Assembly (NCBI GenBank): GCA_002794775.1
Contig: NBAY01000043.1
Coordinates: 1 to 64,000, forward strand
Reading direction: 5' to 3'
DNA: 64,000 bases
Origin: Porodaedalea pini
Lineage: Eukaryota > Basidiomycota > Agaricomycetes > Hymenochaetales > Hymenochaetaceae
Position numbers and translations under genes: made by a program. This document shows positions 1 to 9,413 of the stretch, in pieces. Every line of letters begins with the position of its first letter. The stretch's first letter is position 1. The notes beneath the pieces were generated by a model. That model ran no database searches. It was not told the origin of the DNA and saw nothing but the letters and a program-made list of their open reading frames with translations.

Positions 1-503
1 GCGAGCCCCCATTCGGGACGGTGCACGTCGCCCGCAAGCAGAGGCCAGCGCGTCCAGGTGTCGGTTGTCGCGCGCTTCCGCTTTTTGCGTGGTAGAGCCG
101 CTCTTTGCTCTGCATCCTGCGACTGTAGCATATGGCCGGGATTATGAACGGTCTCGTGTCCCTCTGCATCGACCTGCTTCCTGACTGGCGGCGTCGGGCT
201 CGCAGACTGCCTTGGATCCACGCTTTCTCTTAGACGAGCATCGCTGAATTCGCTCTTATCTCCAATTTCATCAGGCATACGTGACGGGCCCGCCACTCCA
301 CGTTGTTCCGCATCCTCATCATCCTTGTCTGATCTGCTCAGTTCACTCTCGTCATCCTCAATCGGCTGGCTCGAACGCGGGGGCAGCTGAGAAAGGTGCG
401 CTGAGAGGTCGAGAGTGTGGGTCGTGCGGAGTGCTCGCAAAAGAGACGCATATTCGGTGAGCTCGCTGTGTAAGGCCGCGGGCACGCGCGCCGTCCTCGA
501 CAT
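1..503 (-). CDS. unidentified nuclear protein, N-terminal part (runs off left edge)
   Basis: An ATG at 503-501 opens a minus-strand frame with no stop to the window edge, 167 codons. The product begins MSRTARVPAALHSELTEYAS, continues through an acidic, serine-rich disordered stretch, and has a basic cluster PRKKRKR near residue 140 that looks like a nuclear localisation signal. This is followed by a tryptophan-containing segment (TDTWTRWPLLAGDVHRPEWG) resembling a folded-domain start. The gene lies head-to-head with the eL41 gene about 240 bp away, so the two probably share a promoter region. I do not recognise the family; an RNA polymerase I initiation-factor (Rrn9-like) protein is only a weak guess from the TWxRWPL segment. 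No intron is needed in the visible part. Confidence 0.6.
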   Translation of the reverse strand, partial: MSRTARVPAALHSELTEYASLLRALRTTHTLDLSAHLSQLPPRSSQPIEDDESELSRSDKDDEDAEQRGVAGPSRMPDEIGDKSEFSDARLRESVDPRQSASPTPPVRKQVDAEGHETVHNPGHMLQSQDAEQRAALPRKKRKRATTDTWTRWPLLAGDVHRPEWGL

Positions 504-684
504 GTCGTGAAAGTTGACACGACCCGCGTCGCGGTTCCGAGTCAAAGGAAGAATTGGCGCGCCGACATCACGTTATCGCACGTGATCCGTGAGAACGTAC
601 CCCAGCTATACAGCACCTCATCCTTTTATGACGAACTCGGTCTTCGCCCAGAGCTCCTCATAGTCAACTCTCTTGACAATCAAC

Positions 685-742
685 GTGAGCGCACACAAAT
701 CATCGCCTTTTCACGTACAAGGGCTGACGCTCATTCACACAG
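685..742 (+). other. probable 5' UTR intron of the eL41 gene
   Basis: A 58 bp interval begins with GTGAGC, has CTGAC about 18 bases before its end, and ends in CACAG two bases before the eL41 ATG. Leader introns are common in fungal ribosomal protein genes. This is inferred from splice signals only. Confidence 0.5.
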
Positions 743-743
743 A

Positions 744-922
744 ATGAGAGAGAAGTGGAAGAAAAAGCGTTCCAGGAGGCTGCGAAGGAAAAGGAGAAAA
801 ATGAGGGCCCGCTCCAGTGCGTACACGTCCTTTTCTTTTCTTTCCCCTTTTCCCGTCGGCCTTTCATCTGGTGTTCTTTGCTAATGCACGTCTTTGTTTT
901 TCTGTGACGGCGTACAGAGTAA
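744..922 (+). CDS. RPL41: ribosomal protein eL41 (25 aa, two exons)
   Basis: Exon 1 (744-816) encodes 24 residues starting MREKWKKKRSRRLRRK and ending KMRARS. It leaves one base, A, which joins AG-TAA at 918-922 to give lysine and the stop. The protein is 25 residues, exactly the size of eL41, the smallest and most basic protein of the large ribosomal subunit; the MRxKWxKKRxRRL start and RARSK end are diagnostic of the family. The intron is 817-917 with donor GTGCGT and acceptor TACAG. A second likely intron lies in the 5' leader (donor GTGAGC at 685, branch CTGAC near 724, acceptor CACAG ending 742), placing the ATG two bases after the splice. A longer in-frame N-terminal extension is judged spurious. 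Confidence 0.93.
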
Positions 923-1386
923 TCGCCCCCATGCGTGGGTTCGCGTTCGCCGACGCCTGGTGCTGCACGCCGCGCGTCGTTCCGTCTCGCCTCGTTTCGT
1001 TTCGTAGCGCCCGGCCCTCAGGAGGTGCTGCTCCCAGGCACCAGCGCTCTGCGTATCCCCCGCCCCTTAAGATCGTAACTCCATCTCGCCTCCAATCAAG
1101 TATCCTGTGTATGCGCGCCATCCATGTCTTGACCTCCGTATGAGAATCTCCGTCATGATATCGAGCTGTTTTGTATGTCTGCATGTACATGTGCTGGTGT
1201 TACGGTCGAGGGCGAAGCAATGAAAAATAAATAAATATGACGTTGTGCATATGTGTGTATCTGTACCGTCCTATGTGTCGTATGAGCTATTGGGTTTCTG
1301 ATAGCATTCACTAATTGACGGAGTTATGTGGTGGTTCAAACTACTTCAGATTGCCTCGAATATTAGATTTGTTCTGGGCTAGTAAT
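923..1386. other. eL41 3' region and intergenic DNA, no gene seen
   Basis: The eL41 3' UTR is presumably here; AATAAATAAATAT near 1225-1237 is a plausible polyadenylation region. ORFs here lack codon bias, splice logic or recognisable domains. Confidence 0.4.
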
Positions 1387-1483
1387 GATTCAGTGGTCTA
1401 GCGGTTATGATATCTGTCTAACATATCATAAAGATTGTGTACTTGTGCACAGATGGTTCCAGGTTCGACCCCTGGCTGAATCA
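1387..1483 (+). tRNA. tRNA-Val(AAC) with a 24-nt intron
   Basis: The acceptor stem GATTCAG (1387-1393) pairs with CTGAATC (1476-1482), with discriminator A at 1483. The D arm contains the A box TGGTCTAGCGG. The anticodon stem TCTGT (1413-1417) pairs with ACAGA (1449-1453). The loop is C-T-A-A-C-A, giving anticodon AAC at 1420-1422. The intron is 1424-1447, just after position 37, the canonical place for nuclear tRNA introns. The T arm holds the B box GGTTCGACCCC. The AAC anticodon and GGTCTAG D arm fit fungal tRNA-Val. Confidence 0.92.
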
Positions 1484-1881
1484 TATGTTTTGCTTGTCAG
1501 ATGTTTTTGACACCCTGACCACCCACATTTCCCTCTTTTTTCATCACATTTGGTTCGCCTTGTGCATCTTCAATTGCAACACGGCGAGAAAGTGGAAAAA
1601 CGGGCACGATGATAACGCATGTACGATTGCCCGGGCTATCATCATTAATATTGGTCCTACCGTACCTCTCACTCCACTAACACTTAATAACAGCATGTCG
1701 CACTCCTCAAGTTCAAGTCCCTGTATACTATAAACCCAGAAAGAAATAGAGGGTACACGGTCCAGGCCAGACGCTACACATAGTCCTTTCTCATAAACAC
1801 ACAGCCCTCCCACTATCCTCGCGCTGCCTCTCGCTCACTCTCTCATCAGTACTGTACAATCACGTATACATATCGACCTGC
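1484..1881. other. intergenic, nothing recognised
   Basis: This stretch lies between the tRNA and the 3' end of the S1-type nuclease gene. No convincing coding sequence or repeat was seen. Confidence 0.4.
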
Positions 1882-3919
1882 CTAAGGCAGGTTCGTCGCG
1901 CCATCAAAGATGACGTTCAGCCACGCCGCGAGGCGGAAGCCCTGTTTCGCGATCTGGAGGTTGATCTAAAAACATGTCCAAGGGCGGAGGAGGGTGTTAG
2001 TAGAAAAGTGAAGAAGATCAATCAGTTACCACATAGTGATAGAATGGTATAGAATGGATAGAATGGATAGAATGGAAGGGGAGAATGTGGACGCACGATG
2101 GGGATGGCGCTGGCGAAGTACGTGCCCGTGCAGAGGTCCTGGCCTGTTTCAAAGTCGAACACGTCCGTCTGGATTCAATGCGAACAAAACAAACAGACAG
2201 AAAAGAATAAAGAAAGAAAAAAAAAGGGAAAGAAAAGAAAAGTCACCAGCACCCCATGCCATCAACACCAACACCAACACCGACACCGACAAGGAAAGAA
2301 AAAGAAACGTAGTAAGATTCGGGCAGAAGGCAGAAGGGGCAGAACAGAAGTGGGGACGCACACAATCAAACGCATTCGCCTCCTGCGCCCACCCGAGCGG
2401 GCACGCCAGCTCCGGCTCGTTGCCGAACACCCTAGAATGTACATGTATATCGACATTCTTCGCGTCGTCCGACTCGGTCGATGATGATGATGATTCGAAC
2501 GCGATGAGCGCGAGGATGTCGTCGCGCAGCACGTCGGAGCGTGTGCGCAGCCTCTTCGTCTGCGTTGTGGAGGAGCAGGCGATCCAGGAGGCCGCTTCGG
2601 ATTTGAAGGAGCCGGACTTTTGTTCCAAAAATAAAATAAAATAAAACGGAACGGAACGGAAAAGACCATGAGATGAGTTGGATGACGAAAAGCGGAGATG
2701 ACGAGGAAGGAGGAGGAGGAATTAGTTTGTTTGTTGGCTTTTTTTTTTTGGAAAAGAAAAATGAAGACATACCTTGATCGACTCGCTGAGCTCGGCGGCC
2801 CACGCCGTGACCTCGCCGCCAAAATTCGCATCGAGCATCGTCTCGATCATCCCGGTGTCCCACGTCTACAAAGCCCCAGCAAACTTCGAATCAACAGAAA
2901 GAAAAACTCGGGGAAACGGAAACGAAACTCACAGCATGCAAATTGGTGCTCTTCCCACCACAGACCGCATCGATGTCGTTCCCGCCGACCTCGAAGGCCT
3001 CGACATGCAGCGGCTGGCCGATGTCGCCGAGGAACTACGTATACGCATGAAAATAAAAAGACGTGATTTTTTTAATATCCATTCCAAGAAATGGAGACGC
3101 AAGACGCACGTGGTCGATGAACATGAGCGCCTGCTGGCGCTGCGTGAAGGACTCGCTCGTGTCCGCGACGCGCTTCGTGTAGTTCGCGATCGCCGTCACT
3201 GCAGCGTCCAAACGAAATTTCCACCACGAAAAAAAATCCCAAGGGGATGAACAAGGCGGCATTGTTATTTATTACTTTGAAGAGATACGGAGAGATTGCA
3301 GGACGCACGGATACAGCCTGTGCTCCCGCAGTCGCGGTCCTCATTGACGGAGCACGAGCCGCCAAGCGGGTCGTCTGTGAATTAAAAAGAAAAAAAAAGT
3401 GGGGGAACAAAGTCAAAAATCAGTCAATATTCCGCGTTTTATTTTTACTCAGAAAGATAGACTGAGAATAAACTAATTTAAAAAACGCACGCACCTTCGG
3501 CGTCGATGAAGTGGAACGGGGCGCTGAACTTGAAGGCCGTCTCTGAGCGGACCGTGTCGGCCCACTGAGTGAGCGGAAAACAAAACGAGGTCAGGTCTTT
3601 TGAAAGTGGCAGGACGAGCGCGAGAAAGAAAGAGAAGGACGCACGGGGCCGGCAGGGCCGAGGGAGTTGTTGAAGGAGTCGTCGATCGTGTTCTGCACGA
3701 AGGAGAGCGCGCCGGAGGAGAGGAACTGCACAAAGAACGAGGAGCGATGAAGAGAAGTTAGTGGTCGGAGGGAGCGAGGAAACGCACGTCCATGGCGACG
3801 AAGCCGACGGCCTCGTGACCAAGCGCGCCCCACGCATGCGCACCGAGCGGGACGAAGGCGGCGAGGGCGAGGGCGAGGGCGAGGGCGAGGGCGAGGGGGA
3901 GTGCGTAGGCAGAGAGCAT
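1882..3919 (-). CDS. S1/P1-type secreted nuclease (347 aa, 10 exons)
   Basis: Zinc-dependent single-strand endonuclease and 3'-nucleotidase family, normally secreted. Exons on the minus strand are 3919-3788, 3725-3645, 3564-3495, 3374-3309, 3198-3110, 3034-2933, 2865-2773, 2616-2362, 2168-2097 and 1965-1882. All phases join without stops to 347 codons. After a signal peptide with a long Leu-Ala core, the mature end HAWGALGHEAVGFVA supplies Trp1 and His6. Further zinc ligands are visible in order: the Asp of WAD, the His of FHFIDAE, the H-FLGD pair split between exons 5 and 6, the His of QPLH, and the H/D pair of NLHATWD. The C-terminal half has the WAQEANAFDC and FETGQDLCTGTYF blocks and ends in IAKQGFRLAAWLN. 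The length is slightly above secreted fungal S1/P1 enzymes. The gene looks intact. Confidence 0.93.
3857..3899 (-). repeat. GCCCTC hexanucleotide repeat coding for Leu-Ala in the signal peptide
   Basis: About six GGCGAG units (plus strand) encode alternating Leu and Ala in the hydrophobic core of the nuclease signal peptide. The repeat is in frame, so slippage would change core length by two residues at a time. Confidence 0.8.
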
Positions 3920-3960
3920 ATCGACTATCGACGACCTCTCATCCGCGACGTTGCCCCGCT

Positions 3961-3967
3961 TTATATA
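3961..3967 (-). promoter_or_regulatory. TATA box of the S1-type nuclease gene
   Basis: On the minus strand TATATAA lies 42 bp upstream of the chosen ATG at 3919. A start there gives a clean signal peptide, which supports it over the upstream in-frame GTG/TTG codons. Confidence 0.6.
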
Positions 3968-4346
3968 CACGCAGTGAGAACAGCGGCACACAAGAAGAAC
4001 TAGCCCGTAGACGAACCACGCGGATGTCGATCTATTCTAACGTTTGCACGTTCGAGAGAGCATGTGTATGTATGCGCGTCGAGAAGCGCGTATGGCACAT
4101 GTGCGGCGTCGTCGCACGCGGTGGTGTGCGGGCCTTCCTCAGTTATAAGCAATAACCATGCGCTAGCAGAGGGCTGAGAATGAAGATAAGCAGTTGCAAA
4201 GCCAACACCCGGTCGGTCCTAGAACGACCATGAGATGGAGGCAAGAGTGAGCACGCAGAGTCGTCGAAGCACTTCTTGATCTCCTACCATCACCATCTTG
4301 ACCGTGGGAAAACTCGTAGTGAAAGCTATCTCGCCTCTTCCTCGCT
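3968..4346. other. upstream flank; probably includes the 5' end of LINE copy 1
   Basis: No gene is seen. The 5' boundary of the LINE cannot be fixed, because the second copy leaves the window before its own 5' end and no target duplication could be recognised. Confidence 0.3.
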
Positions 4347-6581
4347 ATGGACAGCAATTTGTTGACCAAAGCTAAAGCCTCTCTGAACAAGACAAAGTCT
4401 TATCGCTCCCTTGTCAATCCCAAGGACCCCACCAAGTGTGAGGAGTGTAAACAGGATCTCCCCTATCACAGTCGCCAGTGTGTTAGTGGGACCGCCAAAT
4501 TATGCGTCATTTGTGGTCGCGACAAGACCTACAACCACAATGACAACGTATGCGCCACCGTTAAAGCGAATCGTGCTGAGTGGTCTCCCGATGTCGAGGC
4601 GGACGAACATGCCGCCAAACTTCGTAAACAAGGGGATCTCCCCCCGACCCCCGATATCGCATCGCAGAATACTCTCAAACGATCTAACTCGGAGGAAGAA
4701 CATAGGTCCATTCCGCCCCCAGCCTGAATCGACGACGATGCTATGGACGACGATTTGTACATCCCGGACGAGCATCCCAGCCAGGCCCCCCAAGTTGACA
4801 ACGTTATGGACGACGTCGATGAAATGCATGATCCGGCCATCGCCGAGAAGGTCAACCTATCTTTTGCGAGCCTTACCCAAGAAACCATCGACACCATTAA
4901 CACGCTCATTTCGCAACCGACTTGGTCATCTGACAAGCCCTGGTTCGAAGACCCGGTTCGAGCCGGATCCATCCTCGCTAATATCGGATCCAACTTAGTT
5001 TCCTGGATAAACAAGTCTAACAGCCTGGACGACGAAACCGGTCTCTCTAATTCAGCAAATGAAAGTCTGGAGGCTTTCCATTCGACTTTCCGTATTCATT
5101 CCCCTTCGTTCAAGCACGTATTTGAAAACATCTATGTTAACAGTCAGACTATCCGTGACCAGGAAATCACGGATACCATGCATTCAATGTCCCGATCTAT
5201 TCAGCATCTTTCCGCTGTCGTCTCATCCATTTCAGAAAAAACTAACAAAATCGAAAAACAACTTTCAGACGTCCCTGCTCCCACCGTTCACTTGTCCGCT
5301 CCGACTAATGCTAATCACAATAAACAACAGAAACTTTTACCGGACCCCCTCGGGGCTCGATTCGTTCATGATCCTAGATTCCCCCCCTCAGCCCCAATCT
5401 TTAAACAGCGTGTCCCGGTCCCTAAGAATGGCAAAACCGAGTACGCTGCAGCCATTGCCAAGACCCGAGTTCCAGGCTCGGGCTATCGCATGACTACAGA
5501 GGGTGTCATCATCGCGCCCGACGGCTACGCTCATTCGGAGCATAACGCCCCTCGAGGTTCCCAGACCCAAGTACACTACCCACCCATCGCATCAGTCGGT
5601 ACGGACCAGGATGGGTTTACAACGGTATCATATGCTAAAGCGGCACAAAAGAAACCCAAAACTACCCCTACCAAGGTAGTCCGCATAACTGAACAGAACC
5701 CCCAAGGGGAAATCTCCACAGTTCCCATCAACCGGTCTAACGGATCGGTCAATACCCGCGTTCGTAACGTCCGACGCATATTCTTTTCACTTCCGGGGGA
5801 TTTGGCTGTTCGCCCTTCCCCCTTATCTGTTAAAAATGCTGTTCGCGCGGGCCTTAAGGGCAATCCGTCTTTCAAACATTTGGTTATCCTGAACGTGGAG
5901 TACACTTCTAACAGTAACCTACTAATCGCGTTCACCAACATTCGTTCCGACTTTGACTCACAACACAGCGCACTCGTTTCTCAACTTAACCGAATCATCA
6001 ACATTTCGGGAGCTAAGGCGTTCACCCCGTCGCCTCAGTTTAAAATGGTCATCCCTGGAGTCCCAGTATACGACAAGGATACCAAACTCATTTACTCAGA
6101 GAAGGACCTCGCCAAGGAGATTTCTTCTCTACCCCAATTCGAAGGGCAGGAATTCATGTTCCCACCTCGGTTCATGTCTTCTATCGAGCGCCTCAACCAG
6201 CACAACTACTGCAACGTATCGGTCGTCCTCAAAGACGACTCACGGTTATGTTTTGACCATTTCTTCTTACACAACAACAGATCAGTTCCCGTGTTTGGCA
6301 TCATCCGCCGACTCGAGGAGATGAAGTCCCGCCCTACTATCAACCAATGCGACAATTGCCACCGCTTGGGACACACCGCAGCTAAATGTCGATCAATAGC
6401 CCGCTGCGCTATCTGCTCGGAACCTCACCGCACTGCTGTCCACGTCGCTAAATGCGCGCCGTGTACAGCTTCCAATAACCTTCAGTGCGAGCACTTCGCC
6501 CTGTGCATCAACTGCCAGGGCAATCATAGCGCCAGGTCATCAGAGTGCCCAGCTCGCCGCAATTATCGTTCTCCTTTCTAA
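4347..6581 (+). pseudogene. LINE ORF1, gag-like nucleic acid-binding protein with one in-frame TGA
   Basis: The frame starts at ATG 4347, meets TGA at 4725-4727, and continues in the same frame to TAA at 6579-6581. Before the stop is a Cys-rich block (CEECKQDLPYHSRQC, then CVICGRDKTYNHNDNVC) resembling paired zinc ribbons. The long middle is Ser/Pro-rich with an acidic start (DDDLYIP). The C-terminus holds a CCHC knuckle, CDNCHRLGHTAAKC, then further Cys/His clusters ending CINCQGNHSARSSEC. ORF1 proteins of this type bind the LINE RNA in the RNP. TGA is one C-to-T change away from CGA, so CpG deamination is the simplest cause; readthrough is possible but unsupported. Confidence 0.85.
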
Positions 6582-6586
6582 ACTTT

Positions 6587-8989
6587 ATGACTGACACGAT
6601 TTCTGTTTTTTCTCTCAACATTCGAAATTCAGAACCTACATTTGACTTTCTTTTACGCTCCTTTTCTACCACTCACGTGGCTCCCAATATCATTTGTTTT
6701 CAGGAGATCCCGACAGTTTATTCCATCATTCCTTCTAAATCTTCGCCGTCCGGCTCCAGAGTCTTCAATATTCGCAACTACGCTCCCTATTTCGCGTTCC
6801 GTCCCTCTTCTCCGGATAAACCTAGGGTCTGCACTCTGGTGCACCCTCGCATTGCCCATCGTGTTTCACTTTACGTTCCTCCCCATTCGTCTCCTAACAT
6901 TACAGTCATTTCAATCTCGCGGGGCGACTTATCTCCTATATTGCTCTGGAACGTCTACAGTTCCCCTTCCCTACACGAGTTCGAAGATCCCCTTCCATCC
7001 CTCGACACCCCATCTAATATCCTGGCAGGTGATTTCAATCGCCATTCGGACCTTTGGTCTTTCCCAGATCAGTCCTCCAACTTTCCACGGTCATCAACTC
7101 TCGTTGACTGGATCAACGGGAATGATCTAACCGTTTGTAACCCTCGAGACCAACACACCTATTTTAACCGTTCTTCTGGTTCTAAGTCCATTATAGATCT
7201 CATCCTTGCCTCTGAAGATTTCGCCCCCGTTCTTTTACAAAACATTTCCGTTTCAGACTCTTCTTTGGATATCTCGTCGGACCATCTTCCTTTACGCTTT
7301 TCATTTAATGTCAACATTCTATCTTCAGAACCGCAACACCCCCTTCGTTCCATTCGCTCCCACGACTTACCTACTTTCATAGCGGAGTTTTGCGAATCTC
7401 ACTCCTTTCCCTTTTCTTTAACAGGGATCGATACTCCGAAGGCGCTGGACGACCTTCTTTTCCTACTCAATTCATCCATTTCAGACTTTGCCACTTTCTT
7501 TCTCCAGAAACGAAAAGCCCGCTCGTACTTTGGCCCAAATAACTGGTGGTCCGAAGCATGTTCTTGCCTTTATCGCGAACACTGTCATAACCCTCATCCC
7601 GACTCGAAGCTTCGTCTAGACGCCGAAATAGCCCGAGCCAAGAATGCCTTCTATGGCTCCCGCCTTCAACAATCTGACGCGCGCTCTGCGTGGCTTAATC
7701 AGCATTTGGGCACAGCACGCCGCCGCGCTCCTATCGGTGCACTTCGCAAGTCGAACGGGGTTTTTACCACGACTGAAGCCGACAAGTCCTCCCTCTTTCG
7801 AGAGACATTTTTCCCCACGTTAACACATGCGCCGGATACCATACCCCTTCCCGCCCTCCACGACATTCACCCCATTGAAATAAGCGACATACACACTGCA
7901 CTCCAGGGCATCGATCGCGAAACGAGTCCTGGCAACAGCCACATCTCGTACAAACATTTGGAACTCCTAGTCGAGCATCAAGGGCAATTTTTCGTCGACC
8001 TTTTTTCTTTGTGCTTAAAAACCGGTCATTTCCCACTTTCTTTTAAAACTTCCCTTGTCACGTTTATTCCCAAACCTAAACGCTCTGACTTCACAGTCCC
8101 TCGGGCTTTTCGACCAATTACCTTGGTTGATACCATAGGTAAACTTTTTGAACGCGTCATTTTCAACCTTCTTCAACCTTTTTTTGAACTTAATAATCTC
8201 CTCCCTGACTCTCAACACGGCTGCCGAAAACACCGGTCTTCACTTACCACTTGTTATGAGTTACTCGCTACCATTCTCAACCAACCTTTTATTTTACCCG
8301 GTGGAGATCACGTCGGATCTTTACACGCTCGACACCGTTATCTCATTACCTCTGTCCTTACAATTGACATTCAGGGTTTTTTTGACAATATTTCGCATAA
8401 TCTCCTTCTTTCCAAACTCATTCGTTCTAATGTTCACCCGAACATCATTCATATTCTTGCATCCTGGCTTCAAAACCGTCCAATTTCCTTTCACTTTAAC
8501 AATTTCTTTTCACCCCCTTTTATCAAACCTAACCGCGGCGTCCCACAAGGGTCCCCACTGTCTCCCCTCATTTCCATCTTCGCAGCAGCGGATGTCATCA
8601 CCGCCTACAACACTCGTTTTGGTCCTCATCGCCCTTTACTTGCTTATATGGACGATCATCTTCTTTATGCCCGTTCACTCAGCATATCCACCAATTTAGT
8701 ACGCCTTCGCAATCAATTTCAATTCCTTTCATTTCAATTCGAATCCATTGGCTTATCTATTGACCCCAATTCCATCGAACTCCTTCATATCATCCCTCAC
8801 CGCGCTATGGCTGAATATACTTTCCGATCCTTTTTAACCAATTCCCCTTCTTCTTCTCAAGCTGCTCTGTCTTTACCCAACAATCGCGTCATTTCTCCTT
8901 CGCGCCACCTTACTTGGTTAGGCGTCATTTTTTCTTACGATCTCTCTCCCAAACTTCACTTTCAATCTCGGGCAAACAAAGCCATTTCT
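6587..8989 (+). pseudogene. LINE ORF2 5' part: APE endonuclease and reverse transcriptase
   Basis: ATG 6587 lies five bases after the ORF1 stop. The N-terminal 230 or so residues are an APE-type endonuclease: SLNIRNS, CFQEIP (metal-binding Glu), GDFNRHSDLW, and SSDHLPL with the catalytic Asp-His. The RT follows, with PDSQHGCRKHRSS, TIDIQGFFDNIS (first catalytic Asp), GVPQGSPLSPL and AYMDDHLL (YxDD). The frame is cut at codon TCT ending at 8989 by the LTR insertion. Codons resume at ACC 15237, after the duplicated TTTCT. Close to the ORF2 of the copy at 60-64 kb throughout. Confidence 0.92.
8985..8989 (+). repeat. target-site duplication TTTCT, left copy
   Basis: TTTCT at 8985-8989 directly precedes the left LTR and is repeated at 15232-15236 directly after the right LTR. 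Five bases is the usual size for Ty3/gypsy integrases. Confidence 0.92.
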
Positions 8990-9402
8990 TGTTAGGCGGG
9001 AGTCCGGGAGACGACTCAGACTGGGCAGGCCTCGGCTGACTGTCGTCTGGGACGTGCTATACTCGAGAGTAGACTCGGGACACGCTTACTCAGGCTAGGT
9101 CGTCGCGGAGGTAAGAGGATTAATACAAGTCTAAACTAATACAAGGGGAACGAGTCTCACCTAGGTCGTCGTGGAGGTAAGAGGAAAAGCAGAACAAGGA
9201 GTTCATGCGATTCCTGAGACCTTATATAGCGACGACCGTGAGACTATATTACCTAACATTACATAACGAGTGGGAATGGAACGAATGAAGGCAGTGTGGG
9301 AATGATTGTGTAAGATGGGTAAATATAATGAAAAGGACGAATATAATAAAGGAAATGGTAAAAGGGAAAATAAAGGAAAAGGTGAAAGTTCAGGTTCTAA
9401 CA
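8990..9402 (-). repeat. 3' LTR (413 bp)
   Basis: It begins TGTTAGGCGGG and ends GGTTCTAACA on the plus strand. It equals the copy at 14819-15231 except for an A/G difference in its first 30 bases (GACTCAGACT versus GACTCGGACT). Confidence 0.95.
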
Positions 9403-9413
9403 TTACCCCCCCT
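9403..9413 (-). promoter_or_regulatory. polypurine tract next to the 3' LTR
   Basis: The element strand reads AAGGGGGGGTAA immediately before TGTTAG of the 3' LTR. It overlaps the last pol codons and stop. Such a tract primes plus-strand DNA synthesis. Confidence 0.8.

Noticed and set aside
507..884. 125-codon plus-strand ORF
   Set aside because: It is the eL41 frame extended upstream through the leader and downstream into the intron; only 744-816 plus 918-922 fits a known protein.
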